A stretch of 64,000 bases of DNA from Teratosphaeria epicoccoides (GCA_021401465.1 JADDMT010000002.1:186001-250000), one strand, 5' to 3'; shown: positions 43,617 to 55,525, numbered from the stretch's first letter. The notes: generated from the sequence alone by a model not told the origin. A program made the numbers and translations.

Positions 43617-43871
43617 TTCGAGATGGACCGGTACGGGCAGACATAGTGCACAGTACAGTACAGTCTAGAACCAGCAGAATGGCAGGAAGTCGGGCGCGCT
43701 GAGAGCTGTTCATCCCAGCGCCGCAAAATATACCGACTTCGATCTCTCATGATGTAAATGACTCAGAGGCACGGCCAATTGACCGGGAGACTTCAATCCA
43801 TCCGTTGACCGCGAGAGGTTATCAGTCCATCTTTTGACCGCGAGAGGCTAACCCACCCGTCCACCAAATCC

Positions 43872-44284
43872 TCACTTCCCGGCCTGTTCCGGGCCTGTCG
43901 ACTTGACATTTGTCATTGCCTCGACCGGAGAATCTGCCTTCTCGATCGACTGCACCACTTGCTTCTCTTCAGGGTCTACCGCTGAAAAGCCCCTTTTCTT
44001 TCCGACCTTCATGGCAGGTGCAGGAGCAGTTGCCTCCTCGGCGTCGCAATGCAGCTTCTCCACGCGAGCATTGATCCTGACGAAGAGGCCGTGCTGCTCT
44101 GTGTTTTCAGCTTCCCGGCTCTCAATCTGTGTTCTTCATTAGCTACAGCGGCGCATGAAAGGAAGGATCGAAGTACCGCTTGCCGCAGCGCTGGCCTGTA
44201 CTTCTTTTGTATATCAGACAGTTGCTTCATCAAGTCGGAGAGGCTGTTGGCAGGTCGTGTTTGTAGGAGTTTGACCTCTGGCAT
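43872..44284 (-). CDS. Small coiled-coil protein of unknown function
   Basis: Two exons, 44284-44177 and 44126-43872, with a 50-bp intron (GTACTT...CACAG) joining at a codon boundary; 120 residues. The start MPEVKLLQTRPANSLSDLMK continues as a helix (QLSDIQKKYRPALRQAIESR), then HGLFVRINARVEKLHCDAEE, followed by a charged low-complexity tail (VGKKRGFSAVDPEEKQVV). The helical, short, charged nature suggests a subunit of a complex, but I recognise no family. Confidence 0.65.
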
Positions 44285-45179
44285 CTTGTCGGTGTTTGAG
44301 AGAGCGGTACTTTTGGAAGGGTTTTGCAGGCGCAGTCATGATGATTTGTAGTTGCCATTCTGGCTCGTGACTTGCAAGTGAGGCAGGAGCGATGAGGAGC
44401 AGATTTTGGAAGACGTGACAGGAGGTTCTCACGAGTCCCCCGCCAGAGGTACACGAACAATCCTCCTGTCGTTGATGGCTCGTATTCCCTCGCGAGTTTG
44501 CCACGTGGAACATCATAAATGAAGATTTCTGCTCTCATACGCCTTAATCGCCTCCTTCTCACAATTGCCTTCACAGCCTCAGCCAGCCCTACGAGGGCAT
44601 TGTCTCCCGAATTGCCCATAGAGCACCGGGTGTGCCACATCGCGTGTGAGATAGTGAGTAAAATGCATGCGTGCCTCACACATGGTATGCCGCCACACAT
44701 GGAGGCAGGAACCCGAGACCGAACCATGGATGCGATGGTGTGAAGAGAGAGATCCGTGCGCGCAAGATTGGTCGAAACAATAATTATGTCTGCGCAGGGA
44801 TCAGCTCGTTGCTATGTAGTAGGGGCGTTGCTAGTCAGTTGTTTGGGTGACGCACTAATAATCCGCCCTCTAGTTCGCGGAGCACATTTTACTTCCATGC
44901 AGATAGGGTTGCCAGCGAATGCGGTGTACTTCGACGGTATCATCACTCTCACCCATCACCACTTGCAAAGACTGAAAAGTACTTGAGTCGCCCGGGTCAC
45001 GACGTGCGCGAAAGTCTACCCCGCCGAAAGCAATTGTTGAGTGCCAGCGCATCGCCGCACCGCCGGACGTCTTCTCCGAGCCGCAACGGATTGAGACGAA
45101 ACGAACACAGTGAACCAGATGATCGCGACTTGAACTGGGCTATAGCGCTTGGAGCGCGCGCTCGCTCACAAGCCGATCG
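44285..45179. other. Intergenic, no gene recognised
   Basis: About 0.9 kb between divergent genes, presumably holding both promoters. Only short frames without recognisable domains. Confidence 0.5.
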
Positions 45180-48100
45180 ATGTCCACGTCTGACCTGTCG
45201 CCGGCGGGCAGCAGCAGCTACAGCAGCAGCACTCTGCACGTCGGCGACGGTACCTGGGACAATGGCCGCGATGACTTCCTCCTTCCGAATCTGGTCGGCC
45301 TCAACTTTGCCACGATGCAATATAATGGCATGGGCAATCGCTTCAAGAACTTGCCCGAGTACCATCAGCTCATTACTGGCCATGGAGTTCTTGCCGCGGT
45401 AACGTTCCTCCTCATATTGCCAATCGCGATATGGTCGGCAAAGTTTTGGCGGACGGGCGGGAGGAAGGCGGTCAGGTTGCATGTGTACTGTCAGATCTTA
45501 GTTCTGGTGTTGAGCACGGTAGTCCTCGTGCTAGGGTGGTTTGCGGTTGGGCCAGAACGCAGTTTGACGAATCCACATCATGGGATCGGAGTCGCGCTAT
45601 ACACGATGATATGGGTGCAGTTCCTGTTTGGATGGCTGATGGGTCGATTGGAGAAGAAAAGAAAGGCCATGCCGCACAGAGTACCGACAAAGGTGTGGAT
45701 ACATAAGCTCTTTGGACGGTCGATAGCTCTGCTGGGCATAATACAGATAGCGCTAGGCTTGACGCTATACGGCAGTCCAAAGGTGCTGTTCATACTTTAC
45801 GCGCTCTGGGTCGCCCTCTTGCTGTTTGCCTATTTGGCTTTGGACCGGTACTACTACGAAAAGCGGCCATTGGAGTATGGATATGAGAACGCGGCAGACT
45901 TCTACTCCGACTATGGCAGCTATGTATCCGGATCGCGAACCGAGTACACGGAACAGAGACCTCCGCCTCCAAGGCTAAGGCCAAACGGAGAGAGGAGGGA
46001 TGAGTCGCACTGGGGTCGGAACTTGCTGGCGGGTGCAGGAGCACTCGGCGCATATGAAGCGTTCAAAAATCGCAGGACGCGAAAGCGGGAGGAGCGCGAG
46101 CAGGCAGAGATCAATGAAGAGGAGCGCAGGCAAGGCAGGCAACAGGGCATGGCACCTTCAGGCATGTCGTCAAGGCCTGGGAGCCGACCACCTCCAGGGA
46201 CTAGTTCCGTGTCTGGACCGCCACCTGCGCCGCGACCTGCGGTGCAGCACGGCTCTACCACAGTGCAGAGTGGTGTAAGCAGTGGTCCACCTCCACGACG
46301 AGGGCCGCACAGACCACCCCAAGACGACAGCAGCAGGCTGAGTCCGACCAGCTGGGAAGATGAGAAGTACAATCAGCGTCCGCAACGGCATACATGGCGA
46401 GATCGCATACTTGGAGCCGCCGGAGGTGTCGCTGCGTTCGAAGGAGTGCGCAGGCTGTTATCGCGGAGACACAAGCGTGAGGGCGATTACCAGGACGATG
46501 ACGATGAGGATGGGCGACATTATCAAAACATGGTCAGTCAAACGGATGGATCGAGAATTGAGCAAGGCCAATCACCTCTATCACCAGATCAGACTCCTGG
46601 AAGAGTCAATGTGGCAGGCGGGCATCCAATGACGCCTACACAGACGCCATCGCGGCCGCCGAGGAGAGCGCGCCCAAGACAAAGCGAAGACTCGCTCTAT
46701 GCTGATGAGGAGAGCGAGATGGTACCAAGACCGCGACCTGGCACAAGACCTGCAGCGACGGAAATGACCATGAACGACGAAGAGGACAGGATCGAACGAA
46801 ATGATGGCTTGAGAGACAGTATTGCCACATTCGGCGCGATTGCGGGCTTTAGAGAATGGAATCGTGCACGAAGAGAACGTCGCGAACGGCAAAGACAGGA
46901 TCGGATACGGCAGCAGGAATTAGATGCTGAGGCCGACTTCAATCGGCGCCATACCGGTTATCCCAATGCGCGACCCTCACAAGGTCCTTCAGAGTATGAT
47001 GGAACAGGAAGAAGACCCAGTACATCTGGCACATTAATGACAGGGCCGTCGGGAAATGGTTACGATGCTGGCCTCAGTGGAAGCAATCCAGAGCTGTCGC
47101 GAACGAACTTCAGCAGCAGACCGGATACGCACCGTCCGCCTTTACCATCAACAGCCGGCGACTTGCCCAGCTCCACTGGCGCGAACATGGGCCCTTCGAG
47201 TGCTGCGCCGAGCAATTTCCACCCTACAGCGAGCCAGCAACGGTTGCACAGTGCTACGGGCAGCTACAGTCTGCCACCACCTCCGCCTGGGCCACCACCT
47301 CGAGGCAACAGGCCTGACGCTCATGGGCCCCCTGAGCCTGGGTCGCTGCAGATGCCCCAAGGCGCTGTGGAGCCTGATCCGAGCCGATTGTTCTCTCAAG
47401 ATAACGTTTCGAGCAGTCATGGTCCTTCGGGTACTGATGCAGCCGCTGGAGCTGCAGCATCGGATCTGGGCAACACTCGAAGACGCCGAGGCAGCCAGTC
47501 CGATTCGCCCTCTTGCTACAACAACGTACCAACAGCCTCTGGCTCTACTGCCGAAGCAAGCTTAAGCGAGCAGCCACCAGTGAATGTCCGCGTCAAGATG
47601 CACAGAGATGGCGATCGCGTAACCTTCCAGCGACTAACTCAAGAAGAAGCTGACGCTAAACGGGCAGCTCGTCGAAACGAGAGACGACAGAGGAGAAGGC
47701 ACAGCTCCGCCAGCGATGGCTTGGGAAGTGATGTTGGCATGCTGAGCGGCAGCGGCAGCAGGCCTCCTGGTTCCAACGCAAGATTTGGGAGAAATGGTAT
47801 GGGCAGACGAAACAGCGCGGACCAGCCGATCACCAACGTGCCGCCGCCTCCAGCAATGTCTGCTGCTGGTGGGCCTAGACTACGTCAATCTTCTGAGCTC
47901 ATGCTACCACCTTCTTTGCCAGCAGGCATGGCGCAGTCACAGCCGAATTCACCAGCCGCAGCTGGTGCTCTCCGTCCGCCTCCACACGTGTCAAGTCCGA
48001 ACGACGAAGCAGGACTGTCTCCTCCAGCGCCTCCTATTGGTAGTGGCCTAAGCAGTCCTGGTGATGCAGGTACGGGGACGGACGTGAGTGCGTTTGCAGA

Positions 48101-48191
48101 TAACAGGCGACGAAGGAGAGCGGAGAGAGCAAGAAGGCTCGAGGCTGCGAGAGGTAGTGGTGGAGCTGGACCACGGGTGGAGTTCCAGTGA
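45180..48191 (+). CDS. Cytochrome b561-type membrane protein with long disordered tail
   Basis: 1003 residues in one exon. Residues about 66-90, 98-123, 133-155, 176-198 and 202-222 form five hydrophobic helices. His68 (ITGHGVLAA), His101 (VRLHVYCQ), His133/134 (NPHHGIGVAL) and His175 (WIHKLFGR) sit at helix ends as in cytochrome b561/ferric-reductase-like proteins, where four His bind two hemes. It could carry out transmembrane electron transfer. The remaining 780 residues are Arg/Pro/Ser-rich and disordered, with RQQGMAPSGMSSRPGSRPPP-like stretches. Near residue 805 is a conserved VNVRVKMHRDGDRVTFQRLT segment and an Arg-rich helix. This tail is likely cytoplasmic. Heme binding is inferred from the His positions only. 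Confidence 0.82.
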   Translation: MSTSDLSPAGSSSYSSSTLHVGDGTWDNGRDDFLLPNLVGLNFATMQYNGMGNRFKNLPEYHQLITGHGVLAAVTFLLILPIAIWSAKFWRTGGRKAVRLHVYCQILVLVLSTVVLVLGWFAVGPERSLTNPHHGIGVALYTMIWVQFLFGWLMGRLEKKRKAMPHRVPTKVWIHKLFGRSIALLGIIQIALGLTLYGSPKVLFILYALWVALLLFAYLALDRYYYEKRPLEYGYENAADFYSDYGSYVSGSRTEYTEQRPPPPRLRPNGERRDESHWGRNLLAGAGALGAYEAFKNRRTRKREEREQAEINEEERRQGRQQGMAPSGMSSRPGSRPPPGTSSVSGPPPAPRPAVQHGSTTVQSGVSSGPPPRRGPHRPPQDDSSRLSPTSWEDEKYNQRPQRHTWRDRILGAAGGVAAFEGVRRLLSRRHKREGDYQDDDDEDGRHYQNMVSQTDGSRIEQGQSPLSPDQTPGRVNVAGGHPMTPTQTPSRPPRRARPRQSEDSLYADEESEMVPRPRPGTRPAATEMTMNDEEDRIERNDGLRDSIATFGAIAGFREWNRARRERRERQRQDRIRQQELDAEADFNRRHTGYPNARPSQGPSEYDGTGRRPSTSGTLMTGPSGNGYDAGLSGSNPELSRTNFSSRPDTHRPPLPSTAGDLPSSTGANMGPSSAAPSNFHPTASQQRLHSATGSYSLPPPPPGPPPRGNRPDAHGPPEPGSLQMPQGAVEPDPSRLFSQDNVSSSHGPSGTDAAAGAAASDLGNTRRRRGSQSDSPSCYNNVPTASGSTAEASLSEQPPVNVRVKMHRDGDRVTFQRLTQEEADAKRAARRNERRQRRRHSSASDGLGSDVGMLSGSGSRPPGSNARFGRNGMGRRNSADQPITNVPPPPAMSAAGGPRLRQSSELMLPPSLPAGMAQSQPNSPAAAGALRPPPHVSSPNDEAGLSPPAPPIGSGLSSPGDAGTGTDVSAFADNRRRRRAERARRLEAARGSGGAGPRVEFQ

Positions 48192-48597
48192 CCATGTACA
48201 AAAGGATGAGGCATGGGCCGGTAAACGACGGATGTTCGATGTTTTGCATGAGCGAATGGTGTTCTTATTGGCTTTTCATGAAGTCCTGCCTTGCACGGGC
48301 TTGCGACAGACGTAGAAGATGCTTGTGGCGCGCTCGATAACATTCTGCTATCATGAGGGATGTTTGTTGTCGTTCTACTTTGGCTGTTCTCCCCACTTTC
48401 TCTCTCTCTTCTCTGCTGGCAGCCCTGTTTCTTTTTAAAGAAATGATCATTCAGATCCGGTCTGACATGACTCATGCGCTGTGTATCACACGTGACTGTC
48501 GCTCGCTTTGCCGGGATCTCCCGTCCTGAGCTTGCAATAGCAACCTCGAGCTCTTGCGGATCCCTTGGGCTTTTCTTCTACCTTCATTTACAGCATT
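48192..48597. other. Promoter region of ATP16
   Basis: 406 bases between genes on the same strand; no gene-like frame was seen. Confidence 0.5.
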
Positions 48598-49431
48598 ATG
48601 AACGTACTCAGAGTCGCCCGTGCTGCGCTCCGCGCCAGACCAAATGCCCTGCCCACGATGGCAAGGCGCACATATGCGGATGTTGCGCCAGACAAGATCA
48701 AGCTGAGCTTGGCTTTGCCGCATCAGGTGCGTATTGCTGGGATGTCTTGGGAAGAATGTAACAGAGTGGGAAGATGTGAAGGGAGCGAGGGAGAGGGAGG
48801 TCGTAGTGTGCCTTCAGCCCATGCTAACATTTGCTGTAGTCTATCTACAAGAGCCAGGATGTGTAGGTCTGCCCAAGAAGCAAAACCGCCGAGCCGAAAT
48901 ATACGCGCGTCGAAGGAGCGGGAGTTTGGAGATACAACAGCAGTACTGATGAGGGAGATTTACAGTGTGCAGGTCAACATCCCAGCCGAGTCCGGCGAAA
49001 TGGGTATTCTCGCCCAGCACGTCCCGTCCATCGAGCAGCTGAAGCCGGGCCTTGTCGAGGTCATTGAGGAGCAAGGTGGCAGCAAGCAGTTCTTCCGTAA
49101 TTATCAGCCCTCCGAAAATTGGTCCCTGGGGGGTTTTGACTAAGGAACAATAGTTTCTGGCGGTTTCGCAACTGTGCAACCCAACTCCGTCCTCTCCATC
49201 AACGCCGTCGAGGGCTACCCGCTCGAGGACTTCAGTGCGGATGCCGTAAGAAACCAAATTTCCGAAGCGCAGAAGATTGCGAGTGGAAGTGGTAGCGAGC
49301 AGGATATTGCGGAGGCCAAAATTGAGCTGGAGGTGAGTGAAGATGCAAAGAAGAGTTTATTAGCCCGAGGACATTTGTGTGTTAACGTCCTTACTTAGGT
49401 CCTGGAAAGCCTGCAGGCGTCAATCAAATAG
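48598..49431 (+). CDS. ATP16: Mitochondrial F1F0 ATP synthase subunit delta
   Basis: Five exons: 48598-48726, 48840-48862, 48966-49096, 49154-49332 and 49399-49431; 164 residues. The second exon is only 23 bp (SIYKSQDV). All junctions are GT-AG and keep frame. An Arg/Ala-rich presequence (MNVLRVARAALRARPNALPT) precedes the mature protein. VVQVNIPAESGEMGILAQHV-PSIEQLKPGLVEV is the conserved core of the delta/bacterial-epsilon beta sandwich, and SGGFATVQPNSVLSINAVEG follows. The C-terminal helices (ISEAQKIASG, AKIELEVLESLQASIK) complete the family length. The subunit sits in the central stalk and couples the F0 ring to F1. Confidence 0.95.
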
Positions 49432-50099
49432 ACGCCTTGAGCGGTGGAGGTTGTGGCTGGGCTTGGTGTGCATATGTGCTGAACTGTATAACGTAGCCAG
49501 AAGATGCTTGTCGAGGTGCTTTTGCTGCGGCTCCAAGCTGCTGCTGGTACATCTTTAGCCACACCTACAGATAGTGGGCAGCCTTGCCTCCGCCGCGTCT
49601 GACATGGGCACAAGGTCATTCTACAAGCCGACGAAGCAACACAGTTAACGTCGCAGGCACAAACCGCAATTCGTCTCGAATATCAAATGATGCTCAACAA
49701 GTCAAGTGCAACGGACATCAAGCAGTCAACTGCAGATCGACAAGGCAGCGGCCAGATCGATCGCGATAGCCACTCAGCAGTCAATCACTACCCAGCAAAA
49801 TGTCAGCTGCAGACCGGCAAGTCATCCGCGTACCAACACGTTCAAGTCCCCAGCAACAAGTATTCATTCGCCTCTCCTTTGCACTATACGCTGGTTATGC
49901 ATATGTTCTACAATATCCTGACATCCAAGGTTGCCGCCCGTCATATCGTTAACAGAACGCAAATAGCCGGACCACCTGCATGCCGCTGTCCCTGTCACCG
50001 ACAACAACACATACATCACGAGCAGCCGGGGCGCAAATGCTCTCATAGCACTAGGAGCACAGCAGCAGAGCCATCGAAGACAAAGCCACGAGAGAAGAC
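49432..50099. other. Intergenic, no gene recognised
   Basis: About 670 bases of flank and promoter with no supported frame. Confidence 0.5.
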
Positions 50100-51786
50100 A
50101 TGCCATGGCTAGACGGCGTTCCTGGGCCGATAACTCAGGGTACAGTAGCTGCACGAATAGAGCAGCTGGAAAGTGCTGCCCCAATTGTGTACCCGTTGCA
50201 TGTGAATCCCTTCAAACGTCGCACCGGCGGCGGCACACTGGCAAAGCCAGTCGCATCATACGCTAAAACTCCCACGAATAGGGCTCAGGCCAGTCTACCA
50301 GAACTCCGACCGGTGACGCCGCCTCAACCAAAGACGAACCGACGTGTACCGCCGACTCTTTTCTCGCCCGCAGACTACTTGCACGGGACGAGGGACAGAT
50401 GCGTCAGACACGGTCGTAAGCCCTTTATCACCGGCGACGGATTCGAAAAGGGCAGGAATGGAGCATATTATCCTACCGGCATCACCAACAGACGTAATGT
50501 TGAGGCCACGAGCCCGTGGGCACCAAGGGCTGACAACTCTTGCCCCGACTGCGTTGCTGAGATGGGATACAAGAGACGCGAGCAGTGAGTGAAGCGGCCT
50601 CCAGCACAACGCCCGGGCGCAAGGAAGACCACTGACGTCGTTTCTTCATCACAGACTGCAAACTGTCCTGCGTCCAGAGAAGCTCAGAGAGTCGCCGACA
50701 CGATCGGTGGCCACGACTGCGCAGTCGAAGGACTTTGGATCGCCGCTGATACCTGTAGCCAAGACCATGCCATCAGAAGTGCTTGCACCAGCGCCAAAAT
50801 CGCATCACTGGCTACCAGGCTGGTTGCACAAGTCTGAGCAACCGTCACCATTTAATCATGACGAATCGACTGTCATTCAGCATCTCAACGCTCTGAGCCC
50901 TAAGTCCATCACCAGTGACAATCTGGTGACAACTGAAGACCTCGGCGACGGCCTCGATGCAGCAATTCTTGAACGGCACGGACGACTGGAGCGAGTGGTG
51001 CTGAATCGCAGACATGGCGAGGGATGTACCGCGGAAACGCTTCTCAGATTAGCGAGAGATCTGCTCACCGTCGCGCAAACACTGCAGAGCCACGCTGAGC
51101 CGCCTCAGCAACTAAACCCGCCTGTTATCAAGGTTGAGAAGCCGCTTGAATCTGTGTCCGACGCGCCCTTAGACATCAGGAAGAAACCAAATCCTTACTT
51201 CCACGCGCCCGCAGAGCCGCGAAGCCTTCACTACGGTCAGTGGCAAGCAACGAAGGCGCTCGGAGAGAATGCTCTTGCGCAGGCTACACCAGTTGTGCAT
51301 ATGGCTCCAGTTACTCACTGGCCACCTTCCCCCAGCTTGATCGCCACTCCAGACCTCACACCCTCCCTGCGTTCGACATCGCCAAATTCCGTCCGATCAA
51401 ACCTCTCCGCCACAAAGCCACCCGCACCATTCCAGCACTCTATCTCGGACTTCGCTAATTCTGTGCAATCTGGCTTTCTCCATAACCCTTTCTTGGACAT
51501 CAGAAAGAACCCAAACCCTTATTTCCACGCGCCTCCAGAGCCTCGAAGCCTTCATTTCGCCCAATGGGCGGACAAACAAGTGCAGGCGATGCAGCAAGGC
51601 CTGAAGGATGCGGCGAAGTTCGAGGAGCAGAAGGTCAAAGAGGCGCAGCAGATGATTACAGACGGGTTTCGGATGGAGAGGAGAGCCACGCTCAAGCAAG
51701 CGGCGGAGTGGGAGAAGCATTTCAGACGTCAATCGGCGAGTGGATCTGCGAAGCCTGCGGGAGGTATTTGGGGAATATTTACCTGA
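50100..51786 (+). CDS. Unknown protein with internal NPYFHAPxEPRSLH repeat
   Basis: Exons 50100-50584 and 50655-51786 with a 70-bp intron (GTGAGT...ATCACAG) that splits a Gln codon; 538 residues. I recognise no domain. The N-terminal part is Pro/Arg-rich and contains DRCVRHGRKPFITGDGFEKG and a lone CPDC pair. Two near-identical blocks occur in the second exon: LDIRKKPNPYFHAPAEPRSL (about 335) and LDIRKNPNPYFHAPPEPRSL (about 443), each followed by H(Y/F)xQW. The C-terminus is a charged coiled coil (VKEAQQMITDGFRMERRATL) ending GGIWGIFT. The protein appears largely disordered and has short linear motifs; location and role are unknown. Confidence 0.72.
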
Positions 51787-52917
51787 GGCTTGGCTTGGTT
51801 GGATACCGATCGATCGCGCCTGCACAGTTCTGCTTTGGGCTCATGGCTGTAAGGATTTCGGGGTACACCATAGTTATCGCGATTGCATTCCTATTTGGGA
51901 GAACACTGAACGCCGCCTTGGTCTTGCCTCTGCCCTGCAGATGGTATTGCGCATCACTTTGCACTCCGTGAATCACGGCTCACGTCACCCTGCCCCTTTG
52001 ATTCCACACCAGACATTGTACGTGGCAGCAAGTATCGCGATCGGCCGCTCCGCATTGCACATCTAGCAGAGCAGCGTAGCGGCTAGACATTGACTTGCTT
52101 CGACATCGACGGCCGATCTTGAAGAAGGCCTGGGCTACAACATGACTCAGGCGCCCTGGAGGTCGTTCTTTCCTTTCCTGGAGTCGGCTGGGCCAGCTTC
52201 ACAAAGTTTCGCGCTAGACATGGATCGCGACAACGACGAACGAGCTCTGCAATCGGACCTTCACCGATGGCGCGCGAGTGGTCAGTGATGGAGATGTCCG
52301 CCGAGCGAAGTCTGCGGCACGCATGCTGGTGTACGCCAGAGCCAAGAAGTTTGCAGACTTTCACACAGGGCGCCCAGAAAGTCTTGGTTTGACTTCATGC
52401 GCAGGTCAATTGAGCTCTCGAGAGAATGGACCCCCTGTCAATCGCGTAGGAACGAGCCACTTCGCTGGATCCCGCGCCGAATCGAAATATCAGGCTCGAA
52501 TGTCGTCCGAGGCGATGATGGTCTTAGGCATGGCGCAGATGGGCCCACCCTCATCATGTGCGGTCTCAGGGGCGCACCGAATTCATGTGCAGTTGATACC
52601 GTGAAACGCCATCAGTAGCTGAGTGGTGAGGCTCAGGCAGTCATGAAGAAGTGGTCCTCTCATCGAGAGGCTGTCGCTGTGCATCTCCGAGTGTGGAGCC
52701 AGTGCTCCATGTGACACTCGCCGGTCCCCAGCCACCTTCTTTCCGACAGGACCTTCCATTCCACGCACTTACGCACACAGATTTTCCAGCTCTTGTCAAG
52801 CTTCGACGCATGGCATGATACTGCAGCATAAACACCGCTGAGCATAATTGCGCGACGACAAAATTCATTCTAACATCTACCACATCATCGCTACCCCTGA
52901 GATCATTCAGACGCAAT
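51787..52917. other. Gene-poor region, no gene recognised
   Basis: About 1.1 kb. Frames under 110 codons on both strands lack recognisable domains or splice partners. The right end is the promoter of the Cys-rich gene. Confidence 0.5.
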
Positions 52918-55525
52918 ATGGCCGAGGGCTCGCTCGCAGACGAACGTGCGAGCTTGCACGACTCGTTCTATTTCCCTGATCCACAGAAGCCACCGCCATT
53001 GATCGTCACGGACTGGGATTTACACGACGTGCCTCTGCACGGTCTGGATTTGAGCAAGACTGCAGCGATCGCTCGCGTTGCACTGAAGAAAGGGCACATC
53101 AAGCCACTTGAAGAAGACGCGGTCAGATTCGAGATCAAGACGCTTGCGGTGGTCTTATGCAACCATCAGCGAGAGGCGCCTGTCTGGATTCGCAGCGTAA
53201 GCTTTCTTGATGGGTTGAAAGCCTTCGAAGTTCACTGACAAGCATGCAGGTACTGAACGGCCGAAACACCATCGCATATTTCATGTTGAGCCTCTTCGCT
53301 CCTGGACCGAAGACTCCAGAGCGTAAAGGCTGCAATCAAGCCAGACTTCGGTCCTCAAAGCCGCTGCCGCTCGAGCACTGGGAGAAGCTTTATTACATCT
53401 GCGTGGCCGAAGTTCGCAGGCTGTACGCCGATCTGCAGGAACGCTTCGGCATAGACTTTGCGAATGGCGAAATCATGCTTCATTACGCTGGCCCTGATGC
53501 TGACGGTCCAAGGGAAAGACTTCCATGGAGCGCGGTGGCGATGGCGTCCCTTCTTGAAGACATGTGGATGACGCTACACGACCCTAGAGTTCTCTCGGCA
53601 CTTGACACAGCAGTGAAGGAGCGCCAAGCCAGCGAGCTCATCAGTGACATTTCAGCGTCTCATAACGTCAAAGGGCTCATTGACATGACGGAAAAACTCG
53701 TCGACGCAATGGAGGGCGTCAAGGACACGTCTGACATGGCGCCTGCTGACATCATGAACATGGTACGTCCTGGCTGGCCAGCAGGGCACTTGCGACTTTG
53801 ACTAACTTCATAACCAACACTTCGCAGGTCTGGCTCATGGAGGCCGCCGAGATACGTCAGAATGCGCAAAAGGGCGTCAAAGACATCTCAGTCCTCGCGA
53901 TCGCTTCCGTTGAAATTCGCGAAGCTGGTCCCTGCGACAGCAATGGGCGAGTCCGTCCAACAGACTCGAAAGCGAGGTGCGTTTGCGGTCCCACCTGCCA
54001 CTGCAAGTCACGCTGCGCTCAGCACATCGAGGACTGCACATGTACAAAGTACAGATGCTCGGTGCGCAATCTGATTCTGCAGCACTATGGCATCCACAAC
54101 GCCGTACCAAGGACAAGCGAAACCAAGAAAGCTGTAAAGGTAAGCGGAATCCCCAGTGCGGCTCCAGAGCAGAAAACCCCAATGCAGATATCCCCCGATG
54201 GCAAGGGGCATGACATTATCGTGCGTGTCGTGCACTCCATAGGTGAGGAGGCAGAGAAGTTGGACAAGCAGTTTCTCAAAGACATGAAACTTCGCGACCG
54301 CTCCACCAAGAGTGACAGTGCCCTTGCGTACATTCCAGAACCGCACACACCTTCCCGCGCTCCCAAGGATGCCTTCCCGCTCGGCTTCTATGGTGAGCAC
54401 TCGAGACAGCGGTACCCGCCAATGCCCTTCCAGTCAAGGAGCCAGCCGCCGCCTGTCTATGGCTCTTCCACCTACAGCAGCCATATACCGCCGCGTAAGC
54501 CGGTCCCAGCATCTTTGGACACTTCTGGCCGGCCAAACTCGGATCCATTCAACGATACACTACCAGATAGCAGCCAATTTGATTCGTACCCTGTGACATA
54601 CCCAACCATTCCAAAGTCGCAAAGCGCCGGTCTCTTCACACAGAGCGCTCCCAGAGCGAGAGCAGGCCATCCACGCGTCGTCAAGGACACCGACACCAGC
54701 GTATCTGCGGCCGATTATCACGCACTCACCACTGAAGCGCGCGAGACCTTTCGTCCATTCGAAGAACACGAGTATGAGTCTCAGCCGCAGCTATCGAATA
54801 CGCAACACTACTATTCAGCGCAACTCCCGCAGCCATACAATATGAGCGTCCCTATGGCCAACCCTACACGTCCAACGCTTCAGACCACCGCTACTGCACC
54901 AGCAGGGTTGGCCATGGGGATTGCTTCAAGCCGGGATCGCGTTGACACAGATCATCGGTCAGAAATCACGTTGCGCCCAGACAGCATTGACATGTTCACA
55001 GCGCCTCAGCTGCCGGTGCCAGATCCTGACTTCATCACTCCAAGACCAGCAGTCAGACAGCGTTACGTCTCAGCCGGCGGCCACGCCAAATTGCACGAGC
55101 GTGAAGAGATCGAAGGACCGCCATTACCGCCAACTTATGGCACTGGCGGGACTGTCCAGAAAGAGGAGCTCGATCGAAAGATGGACGAGCTCATGAGCAA
55201 TGCCGAGTGGGTCAAGCGCGAGTTCGGCCTGGCGGCCGTCGCGAAGGCGGCTGAGCTCATCGAGGAGCGTGAAAGCCAAGACAGTAGCTACGGCGCTTTC
55301 GCTAAAAACAGCTTCGCAAGCCAGAAAGCGAGCGGTGAGACTCCGAAAAAGAACCGTAGTAGCCGCGGGTCAGGAGTCCTCGGCGGTAAAAGGGATTCCA
55401 GAGAGCACGAGCTCGTCAATTCAGAGAAGCGAGACCGGGCCCACAGTGCTAGCAGCACTGGCAGCAACAGTCGCTTCGAGAAGATTAAGCGCGCCTTTTC
55501 AAGGAAGAGCGGCGACGGCGAGTAG
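52918..55525 (+). CDS. Unknown protein with CxCxxxCxCxxxC-type Cys cluster
   Basis: Three exons, 52918-53196, 53250-53762 and 53828-55525; 829 residues. Introns of 53 and 65 bp are canonical and phase 0. The N-terminal ordered region (DWDLHDVPLHGLDLSKTAAI; WEKLYYICVAEVRRLYADLQ; ERLPWSAVAMASLLEDMWMT) is helical and unrecognised. At about residues 314-343 is a dense Cys segment CVCGPTCHCKSRCAQHIEDC then CTCTKYRC, a possible metal site. The last 450 residues are Pro/Ser/Tyr-rich and disordered. A further 48-bp segment at 54139-54186 has GT-AG ends and a length divisible by three, so it may be an optional intron. No function is proposed. Confidence 0.72.

Noticed and set aside
46581..47532. Minus-strand and alternate-frame ORFs within the b561-type gene
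   Set aside because: Shadows of the low-complexity tail; no splice or domain support.
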